A DNA stretch of 64,000 nt, from positions 62,001-126,000 of the forward strand of contig NZ_LOAS01000010.1 in assembly GCF_001558155.1 (NCBI RefSeq), written 5' to 3'. Numbering within the stretch: the stretch's first letter is position 1; every line of letters starts with the position of its first letter. The notes beneath the pieces are model-generated. The model was not told where the DNA came from and searched no databases. It saw nothing but the letters and a program-made list of their open reading frames with translations. Below are positions 7,850 through 19,602 of the stretch, piece after piece. A program made the translations under genes and the position numbers. This DNA comes from Aliiruegeria sabulilitoris (GTDB lineage: Bacteria; Pseudomonadota; Alphaproteobacteria; Rhodobacterales; Rhodobacteraceae).

Positions 7850-10800
7850 ATGCCCAAACGCACCGATATATCGTCCATCATGATCATCGGAGCGGGACCG
7901 ATCGTAATCGGCCAGGCCTGCGAGTTCGATTATTCCGGCGCGCAGGCCTGCAAGGCGCTGCGCGAAGAGGGATACCGGGTCATCCTGGTCAACTCCAACC
8001 CGGCCACGATCATGACCGATCCCGACATGGCCGACGCCACCTATATCGAACCGATCACGCCCGAGATCGTCGCCAAGATCATCGAGAAAGAGCGCCCCGA
8101 CGCGCTGCTGCCGACGATGGGCGGCCAGACCGGTCTGAACACATCGCTGGCGCTTGCCGATATGGGCGTTCTGCACAAATACGGTGTCGAACTGATCGGT
8201 GCCAACCGCGTTTCCATCGAAATGGCGGAGGACCGCAAGCTCTTCCGCGAGGCGATGGACCGGATCGGGCTGGAAAATCCCAAGGCCGTCATCGCCAACA
8301 CGATGGAAGAGTGCCTCGACGCGCTGGAGCATGTCGGCCTTCCGGCGATTATCCGCCCCGCCTTCACGCTGGGCGGTACCGGTGGCGGCGTCGCCTATAA
8401 CCGCGACGATTACGAGTATTATTGCAAGACCGGCCTCGATGCGTCGCCGGTGAGCCAGATCCTGATCGACGAGAGCTTGCTGGGCTGGAAGGAATTCGAG
8501 ATGGAGGTTGTCCGCGACAAGGCGGATAACGCGATCATCGTCTGCGCCATCGAGAACGTGGACCCGATGGGCGTCCATACCGGCGATTCGATCACCGTCG
8601 CCCCGGCGCTGACGCTGACCGACAAGGAATACCAGATCATGCGCAACGGCTCGATTGCCGTTCTGCGCGAGATCGGCGTCGAAACGGGCGGCTCCAACGT
8701 ACAATGGGCGATCAATCCCGAGGACGGCCGGATGGTCGTCATCGAGATGAACCCGCGCGTCTCCCGCTCCTCGGCGTTGGCGTCAAAGGCCACCGGCTTC
8801 CCGATTGCCAAGATCGCCGCCAAGCTCGCCGTCGGCTACACGCTGGACGAGCTGGACAACGACATCACCAAGGTGACGCCGGCAAGCTTCGAGCCGACCA
8901 TCGACTATGTTGTCACCAAGATCCCGCGCTTTGCCTTCGAGAAATTCCCCGGCTCCAAGCCCGAGCTGACCACGGCGATGAAATCCGTGGGCGAGGCGAT
9001 GGCCATCGGCCGCACCATCCACGAGTCGCTGCAAAAGGCGCTGGCCTCGATGGAGACCGGCCTGACCGGCTTCGACGAGGCCGAGATCGCCGGCCTGCCC
9101 GGCGACGAGAACGTCGTTCTTGCCGATAGCGATGATCCGGTTGTGCCGCAGATCCTCGTTGGCAAGACCCAGACCGACCAGATGTCCATCGACAAGGCGG
9201 TGACCCGCGCGCTGGCGCTCAAGACGCCGGACCGGATCCGCGTCATCGCCCACGCCATGCGCTTCGGCTTCTCGGACGAGGAGATCCGGGAGATCACCGA
9301 TTTCGATCCTTGGTTCCTCGCCCGCATCCGCGAGATCATCGGCGCCGAGGCCCGCATCCGCAAGGATGGCATCCCACTCGACGAAAAGGGCCTGCGCAGC
9401 CTCAAGATGATGGGCTTCACCGACGCACGGCTGGCCAAGCTGACGGGCCGGGACGAGGCGAATATTCGCCGTGCCCGCCAGAATCTCGGCGTCGTGGCGC
9501 AGTTCAAGCGGATCGACACCTGCGCGGCCGAGTTCGAGGCCCAGACGCCCTACATGTATTCGACCTATGAAGTTCCCGCGATGGGCGAGGCCGAATGCGA
9601 GGCGCGGCCCTCCGACAGGAAAAAGGTCGTCATCCTCGGCGGCGGTCCGAACCGGATCGGCCAGGGGATCGAGTTCGACTATTGCTGCTGTCATGCCTGT
9701 TTCGCGCTGACCGATGCCGGCTACGAGACCATCATGATCAACTGCAACCCGGAGACGGTCTCCACCGACTACGACACCTCCGACAGGCTGTATTTCGAAC
9801 CGCTGACCTTCGAACACGTGATGGAGATCCTGCGGGTCGAACAGGAGAGAGGCACGCTGCACGGCGTGATCGTGCAGTTCGGCGGACAGACACCGCTCAA
9901 GCTCGCCAATGACCTCGAAGAGGCCGGCATCCCGATCCTCGGCACCACGCCCGACGCGATCGACCTTGCCGAGGACCGCGAGCGGTTCCAGGCGTTGGTC
10001 AACAAGCTGGGCCTGAAGCAACCCAGGAACGGTATCGCCTCCACCGATGCCCAGGCGCTGGCGATTGCCAATGATATCGGCTTCCCGCTGGTCATCCGCC
10101 CCTCCTACGTTCTCGGTGGTCGGGCGATGGAGATCGTGCGCGACCATGCCCAACTGGAGCGCTATATCTCCGAGGCGGTGGTGGTCTCCGGCGACAGCCC
10201 GGTCCTGCTCGATAGCTACCTGTCAGGCGCTATCGAGATCGACGTGGATGCGCTCTGCGACGGCCAGAACGTGCATGTTGCCGGCATCATGCAGCATATC
10301 GAGGAGGCAGGCGTCCATTCCGGCGACTCGGCCTGTTCGCTGCCGCCCTACTCGCTCGACGCCGCGATGATCGCAGAGCTGAAGAAGCAGACCGAGGCGC
10401 TCGCGCTGGCGCTCAACGTGGTCGGGCTGATGAACGTGCAATACGCGATCAAGGACGGCGTCGTTTACCTGATCGAGGTCAACCCGCGCGCCTCGCGCAC
10501 CGTGCCCTTCGTGGCCAAGGCCGTCGGCTCGCCCATCGCCTCCATCGCCGCCCGGCTCATGGCCGGCGAGAAGCTGACGGCTTTCGACCTCGTCGATCCG
10601 CAGATCGACACCTTCGCCGTCAAGGAAGCCGTGCTGCCTTTTGCCCGCTTCCCCGGCGTCGACACGATCCTCGGCCCGGAAATGCGCTCGACCGGCGAGG
10701 TCATGGGCTCCGACAAGAACTTCCACCGTGCCTTCCTCAAGGCCCAGATCGGCGCGGGCGCCGACCTGCCCACGAGCGGCTGCGTCTTCATGTCGATCAA

Positions 10801-11167
10801 GCCGGATGACAAGTCGCCCCAATTGCTTGAGACGGCCCAGGCCCTTCACGACCTCGGTTTCGAGATCATCGCCACCCGCGGCACGGCAAAGTTCCTCACC
10901 GCCGAAGGCATTCCGGCCAAGATCGTCAACAAGGTCTACGAGGGCCGGCCGAACATTGTCGACGTGATGAAGGATCGCAAAGTGCACCTGGTGATGAATA
11001 CCACCGAGGGCGCACAGGCCGTCGAGGACTCGCGCTCGATGCGGTCCGTCGCGCTGATGGATCGCATCCCCTATTTCACCACCCTCGCCGCCGCCCATGC
11101 CGCGGCGCTGGCCATGAAGGCCCGCGAGGAAGGCGAAATCGGTGTCCGCGCCCTGCAGGATACCTGA
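7850..11167 (+). CDS. carB: Carbamoyl-phosphate synthase large subunit
   Basis: A 1105-residue protein of the usual CarB length. It contains two homologous halves: the first opens with [20 protein letters not shown] and carries an ATP-grasp domain, the second restarts near residue 590 with [20 protein letters not shown] and a second ATP-grasp domain. A C-terminal MGS-like allosteric domain ([14 protein letters not shown]) follows. CarB makes carbamoyl phosphate from bicarbonate, ATP and ammonia from CarA, feeding pyrimidines and arginine. CarA is not adjacent here. The ATG follows CCCGGAGACTCCTACC. Confidence 0.98.
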   Translation: MPKRTDISSIMIIGAGPIVIGQACEFDYSGAQACKALREEGYRVILVNSNPATIMTDPDMADATYIEPITPEIVAKIIEKERPDALLPTMGGQTGLNTSLALADMGVLHKYGVELIGANRVSIEMAEDRKLFREAMDRIGLENPKAVIANTMEECLDALEHVGLPAIIRPAFTLGGTGGGVAYNRDDYEYYCKTGLDASPVSQILIDESLLGWKEFEMEVVRDKADNAIIVCAIENVDPMGVHTGDSITVAPALTLTDKEYQIMRNGSIAVLREIGVETGGSNVQWAINPEDGRMVVIEMNPRVSRSSALASKATGFPIAKIAAKLAVGYTLDELDNDITKVTPASFEPTIDYVVTKIPRFAFEKFPGSKPELTTAMKSVGEAMAIGRTIHESLQKALASMETGLTGFDEAEIAGLPGDENVVLADSDDPVVPQILVGKTQTDQMSIDKAVTRALALKTPDRIRVIAHAMRFGFSDEEIREITDFDPWFLARIREIIGAEARIRKDGIPLDEKGLRSLKMMGFTDARLAKLTGRDEANIRRARQNLGVVAQFKRIDTCAAEFEAQTPYMYSTYEVPAMGEAECEARPSDRKKVVILGGGPNRIGQGIEFDYCCCHACFALTDAGYETIMINCNPETVSTDYDTSDRLYFEPLTFEHVMEILRVEQERGTLHGVIVQFGGQTPLKLANDLEEAGIPILGTTPDAIDLAEDRERFQALVNKLGLKQPRNGIASTDAQALAIANDIGFPLVIRPSYVLGGRAMEIVRDHAQLERYISEAVVVSGDSPVLLDSYLSGAIEIDVDALCDGQNVHVAGIMQHIEEAGVHSGDSACSLPPYSLDAAMIAELKKQTEALALALNVVGLMNVQYAIKDGVVYLIEVNPRASRTVPFVAKAVGSPIASIAARLMAGEKLTAFDLVDPQIDTFAVKEAVLPFARFPGVDTILGPEMRSTGEVMGSDKNFHRAFLKAQIGAGADLPTSGCVFMSIKPDDKSPQLLETAQALHDLGFEIIATRGTAKFLTAEGIPAKIVNKVYEGRPNIVDVMKDRKVHLVMNTTEGAQAVEDSRSMRSVALMDRIPYFTTLAAAHAAALAMKAREEGEIGVRALQDT

Positions 11168-11185
11168 TCCGTCGGGAACGTGAGT

Positions 11186-11209
11186 CAGCCCGTCCGACCT
11201 GTCGGGCTG
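11186..11209 (+). terminator. Hairpin downstream of carB
   Basis: CAGCCCG (11186-11192) pairs perfectly with CGGGCTG (11203-11209) over a 10-base loop, 19 bases after the carB stop. There is no clear T tract, so termination is plausible but not certain. Confidence 0.4.
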
Positions 11210-11300
11210 CTCATAAACATTCATTCTGCGGCATGTTGCGCCGCTCGCGTAGCATCACTATCCGCTAATGTAGGCGAAACCATTTGATCCGGAGAATCCC

Positions 11301-11543
11301 ATGAGCGAGACCGAAACCCACACCGCCCCTTCCGAAAACCTCGTGCCTTTCACCGGCGACCGTGGCTGGAAAGGCCTGCAGCGCAGCGAAGGCGAAGGCG
11401 CCTTCTTCGCGATCGTGCTTCTGCTCGTGGTTGTAGCGGTCATTGCCGGGCTGACCATGGGTGTGGCCGGTATCGGCCTCGTTTTCGTGCTGCTGACCTT
11501 CGTGTCGCTGGCCGCACTGGTCCTGATCTCGATCGGGCAATAG
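11301..11543 (+). CDS. Small membrane protein, unknown function
   Basis: An 80-residue protein with a polar N-terminal third (including FTGDRGWKGLQRSEGEGAFF) and two hydrophobic segments at about 36-52 and 57-77, which predicts a small two-helix inner-membrane protein. The start follows CCGGAG at good spacing. It sits alone between carB and the UbiH-type gene on the same strand. I do not recognise the family. The coding pattern and ribosome-binding site support it being real. Confidence 0.65.
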   Translation: MSETETHTAPSENLVPFTGDRGWKGLQRSEGEGAFFAIVLLLVVVAVIAGLTMGVAGIGLVFVLLTFVSLAALVLISIGQ

Positions 11544-11623
11544 GGCGCCAACCGGCCGGGACCGTTTGCCGCTTGTACGGGGGCACCCTGTCGCCCTAAA
11601 TCCAAGCGCAGGAGGGCCCGACC

Positions 11624-12823
11624 ATGGCACGCACCCAAACAGACATTCTCATCGCCGGCGGCGGGATCGCCGGCCTGACGGCTGCGTTGGCCTTTGGTCG
11701 CGCGGGTTTTCGCACCGTGCTGGTCTCGCCCGAACCGCCCGTGACCGAGGGCAACGACGACGGTTCGGACTTGCGTTCGACCGCCTTTCTCCAGCCCGCC
11801 AAGAACCTGTTCGAGCAGATCGGCCTTTGGGACGATCTGGCTGAAACCGCCACACCACTGAACATCCTGCGTGTCGTCGACACGGTCAACTGGCCGCCGC
11901 AGATCCGCGACAGCCGGGAATTTCTGGCCACCGATATGGGCGAGCAGAGTTTCGGCTGGAACCTCATGAACTGGCGGGTATTGCAGGGGCTGGCGCGGGT
12001 GCTGAAGGCACAGCAGGGTGTCGACCTGCGTTTCGGCACGTCCTTCGTTTCCATGGTCGCGCGGGATAGCGGCGTTATCGTGCGTCTTTCCAATGGCGAT
12101 TCCGTCGCCGCCAAGCTGGTCATCGCAGCGGATGGGCGCAATTCGGCCGTGCGCGAGGCCGCCGGAATCGGGGTGAAGACAACGCGCTACGGCCAGAAGA
12201 CGCTGGCCTTCGTCGTCAGCCATGCCAAGCCGCATGCCAATGTCTCCACCGAGATCTACAACCAAGGCGGTCCCTTCACGCTCGTGCCGTTGCCGGATCT
12301 GGACGGCCAACCGGCCTCGGCCGTGGTCTGGATGAACCGGGGCCCACGGGCCGAGGAACTGGCCGCAATGGAGCAGACCGCGTTCGAGGCGCGGATGTCC
12401 GAACGCAGCTGCTATATTCTTGGTCCGCTGCACCTGAAATCGGAACGCCGGCTCTGGCCGATCATCAGCCAACGCGCCGAGCGTCTGTCGGCACCGCGGG
12501 TGGCGCTGATGGCCGAGGCTGCCCATGTGATCCCGCCCATTGGTGCGCAGGGGCTCAACACCTCCCTGAATGATCTGATCCTGTTGCGCGATCTTGCCCT
12601 CATGGCCGGCCATGATGGGCTGGGCTGCGAGAAGATGCTGGCGGAATATGACCGCAAGCGTGGCGCCGATATTCGAAAGCGCGTCCAGGCAATCGACCTG
12701 TTCAACCGGGTTACCCGCTCGCCGCACCCGCAGGTGCAGAACCTGCGCCTGACCGGCATGAAGGCTGCCCATGACCTGACGTCCCTGCGCCACGCGATCA
12801 TGCGGGCCGGCATGGGGCATTGA
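11624..12823 (+). CDS. UbiH/UbiF-family FAD monooxygenase (ubiquinone biosynthesis hydroxylase)
   Basis: A 399-residue class A flavin monooxygenase. GGGIAG near residues 11-16 is the FAD dinucleotide-binding motif, AADGRNSAVREAAGI is the second (DG) motif, and RVALMAEAAHVIPPIGAQGLNTS is the third, where the usual GDAAH reads AEAAH. The UbiH/COQ6 group hydroxylates the ring of ubiquinone precursors at the membrane. Which ring position is modified cannot be told. The gene follows AGGAGGG and ends at a strong hairpin shared with the convergent aminotransferase. Confidence 0.85.
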   Translation: MARTQTDILIAGGGIAGLTAALAFGRAGFRTVLVSPEPPVTEGNDDGSDLRSTAFLQPAKNLFEQIGLWDDLAETATPLNILRVVDTVNWPPQIRDSREFLATDMGEQSFGWNLMNWRVLQGLARVLKAQQGVDLRFGTSFVSMVARDSGVIVRLSNGDSVAAKLVIAADGRNSAVREAAGIGVKTTRYGQKTLAFVVSHAKPHANVSTEIYNQGGPFTLVPLPDLDGQPASAVVWMNRGPRAEELAAMEQTAFEARMSERSCYILGPLHLKSERRLWPIISQRAERLSAPRVALMAEAAHVIPPIGAQGLNTSLNDLILLRDLALMAGHDGLGCEKMLAEYDRKRGADIRKRVQAIDLFNRVTRSPHPQVQNLRLTGMKAAHDLTSLRHAIMRAGMGH

Positions 12824-12830
12824 CTTCGGG

Positions 12831-12854
12831 GCCGGGGGCCAGCCGGCCCCCGGC
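12831..12854. terminator. Bidirectional terminator hairpin
   Basis: GCCGGGGGCC (12831-12840) and GGCCCCCGGC (12845-12854) form a perfect 10-bp stem with loop AGCC, followed on the plus strand by ACATTTT. It lies between the convergent UbiH-type gene and the class V aminotransferase and can serve both. Confidence 0.7.
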
Positions 12855-12890
12855 ACATTTTCCGAAAGATGATGGCGGAGTGCAGCAGGT

Positions 12891-14018
12891 TTACGTGAGA
12901 GCTTTGTCCAATGCTTCTTCGAGCCGGACCAGCGTGGCCGGGACGTCGTAGAGCTTGTCCAACCCGAACAGGCCAAGGCGGAAGGTCCGGAAATCCTCCG
13001 GCTCATCGCATTGCAGCGGCACGCCGGCGGCGATCTGGAAGCCGATCTTGGCGAATTTGCTGCCGTTCTGGATATCCGGGTCCTCGGTATAGCTGACAAC
13101 CACCCCCGGGGCGCCGAATCCCTCGGCGGCGACCGACTTGACACCGCGGTCGGCGAGTAACCTGCGGGTGCCGTCGCCGAGCGCCCATTGCGCCTCCCGG
13201 AGCCGCTCAAAGCCGTAGTCGCGGGTTTCCACCATCGTGTCACGGAAGCTGCGCAGCGCGTCGGTGGGCATGGTGGCATGATAGGCATGGCCGCCATTTT
13301 CATAGGCTGTCATGATCGCCCGCCATTTCGCGAGATCGAGCGCGAAGCTGGAACTGGTGGTCTCGGACAGACGCGCCGTTGCACGGTCGTTCATCATGAC
13401 CAGGCCGGCACAGGGGCTGGAGGACCACCCCTTTTGCGGAGCCGAGATCAGCACATCGACGCCAGTTTCCTTCATGTTCACCCAGGCCGCACCCGACGCA
13501 ATGCAATCGAGCACCATCAGCGCGCCAACCTCGCGCGCGGCGCCGGCCAGCTGCGAAATATAGTCATCCGGCAGGATCAGACCCGCTGCGGTTTCGACAT
13601 GGGGGGCAAAGACGACATCGGGTCGAGCTTCGCGAATCGCGGCAACCGCTTCCTCGACGGGAACCGGAGCGAAAGGTGCTCGGGGTGCGTTGCCGGACGG
13701 CCGCGCCTTGAGCACGGTCGTCTTCGCGGTGAAATCGCCCGCCTCGAAGATCTGTGACCAGCGGAAAGAGAAGAAGCCATTTCGGATGATCAGCGCATGC
13801 GCATCGGTTCCGAACTGCCGCGCCACGGCTTCCATGCCGCAGGTGCCGCCGCCGGGCACGATGGCAACGGCATCGGCGTTGTAGACCTCCTTGAGCATGT
13901 CGTTGATGTCGAGCATCACCTTCTGGAAGGTTTTCGACATGTGGTTCAGAGACCGGTCGGTAAAGACAACCGAGAATTCGAGCAGGCCATCGGGATCGAC
14001 GCTATCGAGCAATGCCAT
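12891..14018 (-). CDS. Class V aminotransferase (serine-pyruvate / alanine-glyoxylate type)
   Basis: A 375-residue PLP enzyme. The ATG at 14016-14018 is preceded by AAGGAG. Asp171 (VLDCIASG) and Lys196 (SAPQKGWSSS) are the cofactor contacts of the class V family; VPGGGTCGMEAV at 54-65 forms the phosphate-binding turn. The family includes alanine-glyoxylate, serine-glyoxylate and serine-pyruvate aminotransferases, acting in glyoxylate/serine metabolism. The NMKETGVDVLISAPQKGW segment is typical. Precise substrate pair is not decidable from sequence. It is followed 36 bases later by a shared terminator with the convergent monooxygenase. Confidence 0.85.
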   Translation of the reverse strand: MALLDSVDPDGLLEFSVVFTDRSLNHMSKTFQKVMLDINDMLKEVYNADAVAIVPGGGTCGMEAVARQFGTDAHALIIRNGFFSFRWSQIFEAGDFTAKTTVLKARPSGNAPRAPFAPVPVEEAVAAIREARPDVVFAPHVETAAGLILPDDYISQLAGAAREVGALMVLDCIASGAAWVNMKETGVDVLISAPQKGWSSSPCAGLVMMNDRATARLSETTSSSFALDLAKWRAIMTAYENGGHAYHATMPTDALRSFRDTMVETRDYGFERLREAQWALGDGTRRLLADRGVKSVAAEGFGAPGVVVSYTEDPDIQNGSKFAKIGFQIAAGVPLQCDEPEDFRTFRLGLFGLDKLYDVPATLVRLEEALDKALT

Positions 14019-14183
14019 TGGGAGACTCCTTGTGATTAGGGCCAGATTGGACGCCTCCTTGGCTGAGCGCAACATGGAGTCGGCGCGACGAATTGCGTGG
14101 GAACACGCCATATGCGTCGCTGGTGGTCCGCGAAGATCCCAGTTCGCCGCAACACTTCGCAAGTTGTGAAGCCCCGGGCGCCG

Positions 14184-14936
14184 TCAGGCCGCATCCGGCA
14201 CGGACCCGTCGGTACGCACCCAACTCATGATGGAACGATTTCGTCCAAGCTGCTTGGCACGGTAAAGCGCCTCATCCGCTTTTCTGATCGCACGGTTGAC
14301 CTCATCCGTTCTGTCCTTGAGCGAACCGCCAATCGAAACCGTAACCTGGAATTTCAGGCCATCGTGGCGCATGACTTCCGCTTCCACCACCCGCCTGATG
14401 CGCTCCGCAACATCGAGACCGTTCTCCATGCCGACACCGAAGAGGAACACAATGAATTCCTCGCCGCCAAACCTGCAGACGATGTCCTTGCTTCGGGTGT
14501 TCTTTTGCAGGATCTGGGCGACGTGGCGGATCACGGCATCGCCGGCGATATGGCCATATGTGTCATTGACCGTCTTGAAATGGTCGATATCGACCATCAA
14601 CGACAGGCCATAGGCATCGGGGGCCTCGGCCATCCGCTTGAAAAAGAAATCTCGCGTGGCAACATCGGTCAGCTTGTCCCGCTCGAGAAGGGCCCTGAGT
14701 TCCTGCGTAAGCTGATAGCCCCGTAAATTCTGCCGCCAGGCGAAAACGGAGAAAACAATGCTCAAGAGGGTCGCCAGCGCCAGGGCTGGCGGCACGTCCG
14801 TGTACCATTCGGCGCGCGGCGCCAGCATCATGACCAGCGGCGCAACCGAAGCGTCGACAACCACCGTGACCGCGATCGAATAGAGCCAGACGCCTCGCTT
14901 GGTCTTGACCATCCTCATCCCTCGTCCACCCTTCAT
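14184..14936 (-). CDS. Membrane-bound diguanylate cyclase (GGDEF domain)
   Basis: About 250 residues: two N-terminal hydrophobic segments (roughly 17-38 and 49-66), then a complete GGDEF domain with LMVDIDHFKTVNDTYGH, the active motif RFGGEEF, and TVSIGG near the end. GGEEF is a catalytically competent variant, so the protein should make cyclic di-GMP. No RxxD inhibitory site is obvious directly before the motif. Starts at 14936, 14918 or 14912 are possible; the last has GAGGG at the best distance. There is no sensor domain beyond the membrane hairpin. Confidence 0.85.
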   Translation of the reverse strand: MKGGRGMRMVKTKRGVWLYSIAVTVVVDASVAPLVMMLAPRAEWYTDVPPALALATLLSIVFSVFAWRQNLRGYQLTQELRALLERDKLTDVATRDFFFKRMAEAPDAYGLSLMVDIDHFKTVNDTYGHIAGDAVIRHVAQILQKNTRSKDIVCRFGGEEFIVFLFGVGMENGLDVAERIRRVVEAEVMRHDGLKFQVTVSIGGSLKDRTDEVNRAIRKADEALYRAKQLGRNRSIMSWVRTDGSVPDAA

Positions 14937-15017
14937 GCGGACGCTAGCAGCGGCAGACCTAACAGATGGTAAGCTCAGGCCGAGGAAACTGGACGGTTTT
15001 TCGTCAAATAGAAACGT

Positions 15018-15473
15018 TCAGATCGGCCCCGGCAGGCGCTCCTCGCTCAACAGGACATTGGCTTCCACGTCTCCAGCCCCGGGAAGAGTCATGATCCGGC
15101 GGCGCAGGACCCGTTCAAAGTCCGATAGGTCGCGCGACACGACTCGCAAGCGGTAATCGTAGAGGCCAAGGACATGTTCGATGGTCTGCACTTCCGGAAT
15201 GGCCGAGGCGGCACGTTCAAACTCATCCAGAGAAACACGCCCCTTCATGGCCAGTTTCACGCCCAGAAACACGGTGACGCCGAAGCCGAGCGCTTCACGG
15301 TCCACCACCAGCCTGCGTCCGGCGAGAACCCCGGCCTCGTTCAACCGTTTCATCCGCCGCCAGGCCGCGGGCTGCGAAAGGCCGAGACGACGGCCCAATT
15401 CGCCCGTGGCCAGCGTGGCATCCGCCCGGACCTCGCGCAACAACGCACGGTCAACCTCGTCGAGTTCGATCAT
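15018..15473 (-). CDS. Lrp/AsnC-family transcriptional regulator
   Basis: A 151-residue regulator with an N-terminal winged helix (LDEVDRALLREV, then LGLSQPAAWRRMKRL as recognition helix) and a C-terminal RAM effector-binding domain (EVQTIEHVLGLYDYRLRVV, FERVLRRRIMTLPG). The gene overlaps the upstream Lrp gene by 4 bases, so the two regulators are coupled and may form hetero-oligomers. The pair is divergent from ilvC, which points to control of branched-chain amino acid synthesis. Confidence 0.9.
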   Translation of the reverse strand: MIELDEVDRALLREVRADATLATGELGRRLGLSQPAAWRRMKRLNEAGVLAGRRLVVDREALGFGVTVFLGVKLAMKGRVSLDEFERAASAIPEVQTIEHVLGLYDYRLRVVSRDLSDFERVLRRRIMTLPGAGDVEANVLLSEERLPGPI

Positions 15474-15937
15474 ATCGGAAGCACTTCCTCGGATTTGATC
15501 GAGGCGACGTGGACCAGCGCCTCGATGTCGGCGATATGCGGCAGCGTGAGGATGCGTGTGCGGTAGAGATGCTGGTAATGCGCCATGTCGCGCGCGATCA
15601 TGACAAGGCGCACATCCACCCGGCCGAGAAATGTCTGTATTTCCAATACTTCCGGCACCTTGCGCGCCTCGCGAATGAAAATATCGAAAGCGTTGGTCTG
15701 GGTCTTGTCGAGCGAAAAACGGAGCGAAACATGGACGGAATAGCCAAGGGCCGGCCAGTTGATTATGGCCTCCTGCCCTTTCAGGATGCCCCGATCGCGC
15801 ATGCGCGCGAGGCGCCTGGAGCAGACGGCTGGCGTCGTTCCGGCGGCATCGGCCAGAGCGCCAGTCGCAATGGCGGGGTCATGCTGTAGATGGCGCAGGA
15901 TGCGTCGGTCCAGATCATCAATCATGAAATATCTCAT
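15470..15937 (-). CDS. Lrp/AsnC-family transcriptional regulator
   Basis: A 155-residue paralogue of the gene downstream of it. The helix-turn-helix covers LDRRILRHLQHDPAIATGAL to TPAVCSRRLARM, and the RAM domain contains PEVLEIQTFLGRVDVRLVM and RTRILTLPHIADI. Starts at 15937 or 15925 are both possible; neither has a strong ribosome-binding site. It is the first gene of the two-gene regulator unit and shares a 123-base divergent promoter region with ilvC that is unusually AT-rich and contains two dyads. Confidence 0.9.
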   Translation of the reverse strand: MRYFMIDDLDRRILRHLQHDPAIATGALADAAGTTPAVCSRRLARMRDRGILKGQEAIINWPALGYSVHVSLRFSLDKTQTNAFDIFIREARKVPEVLEIQTFLGRVDVRLVMIARDMAHYQHLYRTRILTLPHIADIEALVHVASIKSEEVLPI

Positions 15938-15946
15938 ATCAGCAGA

Positions 15947-17083
<1,137 letters not shown>

Positions 17084-17106
17084 TCGCGGCTTTCACCCTG
17101 AACACG

Positions 17107-17135
17107 AAAACCCCGGTTTCGGCCGGGGTTTTTCT
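17107..17135 (+). terminator. Intrinsic terminator of ilvC
   Basis: AAAACCCCGG (17107-17116) pairs with CCGGGGTTTT (17123-17132) over a 6-base loop and runs into a T tract, 24 bases after the ilvC stop. This is a textbook rho-independent terminator. Confidence 0.9.
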
Positions 17136-17297
17136 TGTCCAGTCGCGAATGCGAACCCATCCACTTCGCACCGGTTGCAACCGCAGGCAGGGAGCGCTGC
17201 CCCCACGCCTTACGGCGCGCCCCCGAAATGGCACCGCGACATCGAGCACGTCAGCGCTCCCTTGAACCTGCCGGCGTTTCGTCCGATTGCTGCAACC

Positions 17298-18236
17298 ATG
17301 CCCACCCCTTCTCCACAAGATCCCGGCCTGACCAACTGGCTGCTGATCATTGCCCTCGGCGTCATTTGGGGCGCGGCCTTCATGTCGATGACCGTCGCCC
17401 TCGAAGGCTTCGGGTATTGGACTGTCGCCGCCCTGCGCCTTGCAGTCGGGGCAGTTGCCTTGACAGCGATCGGCACCGCCATCGGTCAGGGTTTCGGGGA
17501 GATCACCCGCACGGGGGGCGCTAGGGGATGGGTCTATGCCATATTGCTCGGGATTGAATCCTACGCCCTGCCCTTTGCCCTGCTGACATGGGGGTTGCAG
17601 CATGTGCCCTCGGCATTTGCCGGTGTGACCATGGGGATGCTGCCCTTGCTCGTTCTGCCGCTGGTGGCGATCTTTTCGCCGGAGGAGGGCATTGGGCCAC
17701 GCCGGATCGCTGGAATTGGCCTTGGAAGCGTTGGCCTGCTGATCCTTTTCGGACCCTCCGCTCTCGAATCCGAGGGGTCGCAATTCGAGCCTCTGGGCAG
17801 GCTCGCCATTTTGCTCGCGGCCTTCTGCTACGCGGTGGGATCGGTCGCCACGCGACGGGCGCCTAGAATGCCGCCGCTTGCCTTTGCCGCAGCGTCGCTG
17901 GCCAGCGGTGCCATCATCCTGCTGCCGATCGCGATCTGGATCGAGGGCTGGCCGGCGGCCTGGCCGCTGCGTCCGACACTCGCCTTGCTCTATGCGGCTC
18001 TGTTTCCGACGGCCCTCGCGGCGGCCATACGCATTCGGGTAATCACCACGGCTGGGTCGCTCTTCATGACATTGACCAACTACATGCTGCCGATCTGGGC
18101 CGTGATCTTCGGCATCGTTCTGCTCGATGAAGAATTGCCGCCGCAACTCTTCATCGCTCTTGCCTTGATCCTGGCCGGAATCGCGGTCAGCCAAAGCCGG
18201 GCGATCCAGGCCGCGTTTGGCCGCCGACGCGGCTAG
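17298..18236 (+). CDS. EamA/DMT-family permease
   Basis: A 312-residue membrane protein with about ten hydrophobic helices arranged as two EamA repeats (first repeat begins LLIIALGVIWGAAFMSMTVALEGFG; second ends with LLDEELPPQLFIALALILAGIAV). The DMT superfamily exports or imports small metabolites such as amino acids. I selected the ATG at 17298 because the frame upstream is polar and not family-like. It is convergent with glmM, whose stop is 22 bases away. Substrate unknown. Confidence 0.85.
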   Translation: MPTPSPQDPGLTNWLLIIALGVIWGAAFMSMTVALEGFGYWTVAALRLAVGAVALTAIGTAIGQGFGEITRTGGARGWVYAILLGIESYALPFALLTWGLQHVPSAFAGVTMGMLPLLVLPLVAIFSPEEGIGPRRIAGIGLGSVGLLILFGPSALESEGSQFEPLGRLAILLAAFCYAVGSVATRRAPRMPPLAFAAASLASGAIILLPIAIWIEGWPAAWPLRPTLALLYAALFPTALAAAIRIRVITTAGSLFMTLTNYMLPIWAVIFGIVLLDEELPPQLFIALALILAGIAVSQSRAIQAAFGRRRG

Positions 18237-18258
18237 ACCGCAGCGGTCCCGGCGCGGA

Positions 18259-19602
18259 TCAAACGGCCGCCTCGACCGCCTCGACAATGGAATCGACCAC
18301 CATTTCCATCAGTACCGGGTCTTCGCTCTCCGCCATCACCCGGATAAGCGGTTCGGTTCCGGATTTCCGGATGAGCAGTCGGCCATTGCCTTGCAGCCGT
18401 TCCTCCGCATTCCGTATCGATGCCTTCACACCATCAGCCTCCAGCGGAACGGACCCTTTCTCGTACCGGACATTCCTGAGCAATTGCGGGACGGTCTCGA
18501 AATTCTGCGCCAGCGCGGAGGCCGGCTGGCCGGTTTCCGCCATCGCCGCAAGGAATTGCAGCGCCGCGATCAACCCGTCCCCTGTCGTTGCGTAATCGGT
18601 CATCACGATGTGACCGGACTGCTCTCCGCCAAGGTTCCAGCCGCCCTTGCGCATGCGCTCCACCACGTAGCGATCGCCCACCGGCGTGCGCTCAAGCGTC
18701 AGCCCCTGCCCCTGCATGTAGCGCTCCAGACCCAGGTTCGACATCACAGTGGCAACGAGGGCACCGCCTTTCAGCCGGCCGTTTACGGCCCAGCGGGACG
18801 CCAGCAGGGCCATGATCTGATCGCCATCGGCGACCTTGCCGTTCTCGTCGAGGATCATCACCCGGTCGGCATCGCCATCGAGGCAGATCCCGACATGCGC
18901 CCCATGTTCCACGACCGCCGCGGCGGCGGTCGCCACATGGGTGGATCCGCAGTTATCGTTGATGTTCAAGCCATCGGGCGACACCCCGATCTCGATCGTC
19001 TCCGCCCCCAATTCCCACAGCACCTGCGGCGCGGTGCGATAGGCGGCGCCATTGGCGCAGTCGATCACAACCTTCAACCCGTTGAGCGTCAGCGTATCGG
19101 GAAAGCTCTGCTTCGCGCGTTCGACATACCGGAAACGGCCATCGTCGATCCGCCTCGCACGACCGATATGCTGCGACTGGGAAGGGGTCACGCCGGTTTC
19201 GACAAGCGCCTCGATCTCGGCCTCCGCATCGTCGGAGAGCTTGAAACCGTCTGGCCCGAAAAACTTGATTCCGTTGTCGGAGGCCGGATTGTGGCTGGCC
19301 GAGATCATGATGCCCAGATCGGCCCGCATCGACGTGGTCAGAAAGCCGACCGCCGGCGTAGGCACGGGCCCCAGAAGGAGCACGTTCATGCCCGTCGATG
19401 TCAGCCCCGCCGTCAGGGCGGTTTCGAACATGTAGCCCGAAAGGCGCGTATCCTTGCCGATCACGACGCGGTGCGCCGCGGAGTGATCCTGGCGGAAATA
19501 TCGTCCCGCCGCCGCCCCCAGCTTGAGCGCCATTTCCGCAGTCATCGGAAACTCATTGGCCGTTCCACGCACACCATCGGTGCCGAAAAGGTTCCTGCTC
19601 AT
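18259..19602 (-). CDS. glmM: Phosphoglucosamine mutase
   Basis: A 447-residue alpha-D-phosphohexomutase that converts glucosamine 6-phosphate to glucosamine 1-phosphate for peptidoglycan and LPS. The N-terminus [12 protein letters not shown], the phosphoserine loop ISASHNP (Ser103), the metal loop DGDADR and the C-terminal substrate loop [12 protein letters not shown] are all present and intact. Length is standard. The start overlaps the stop of folP by 4 bases (ATGA), so folP and glmM are coupled, an arrangement seen in many proteobacteria. Confidence 0.98.
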   Translation of the reverse strand: MSRNLFGTDGVRGTANEFPMTAEMALKLGAAAGRYFRQDHSAAHRVVIGKDTRLSGYMFETALTAGLTSTGMNVLLLGPVPTPAVGFLTTSMRADLGIMISASHNPASDNGIKFFGPDGFKLSDDAEAEIEALVETGVTPSQSQHIGRARRIDDGRFRYVERAKQSFPDTLTLNGLKVVIDCANGAAYRTAPQVLWELGAETIEIGVSPDGLNINDNCGSTHVATAAAAVVEHGAHVGICLDGDADRVMILDENGKVADGDQIMALLASRWAVNGRLKGGALVATVMSNLGLERYMQGQGLTLERTPVGDRYVVERMRKGGWNLGGEQSGHIVMTDYATTGDGLIAALQFLAAMAETGQPASALAQNFETVPQLLRNVRYEKGSVPLEADGVKASIRNAEERLQGNGRLLIRKSGTEPLIRVMAESEDPVLMEMVVDSIVEAVEAAV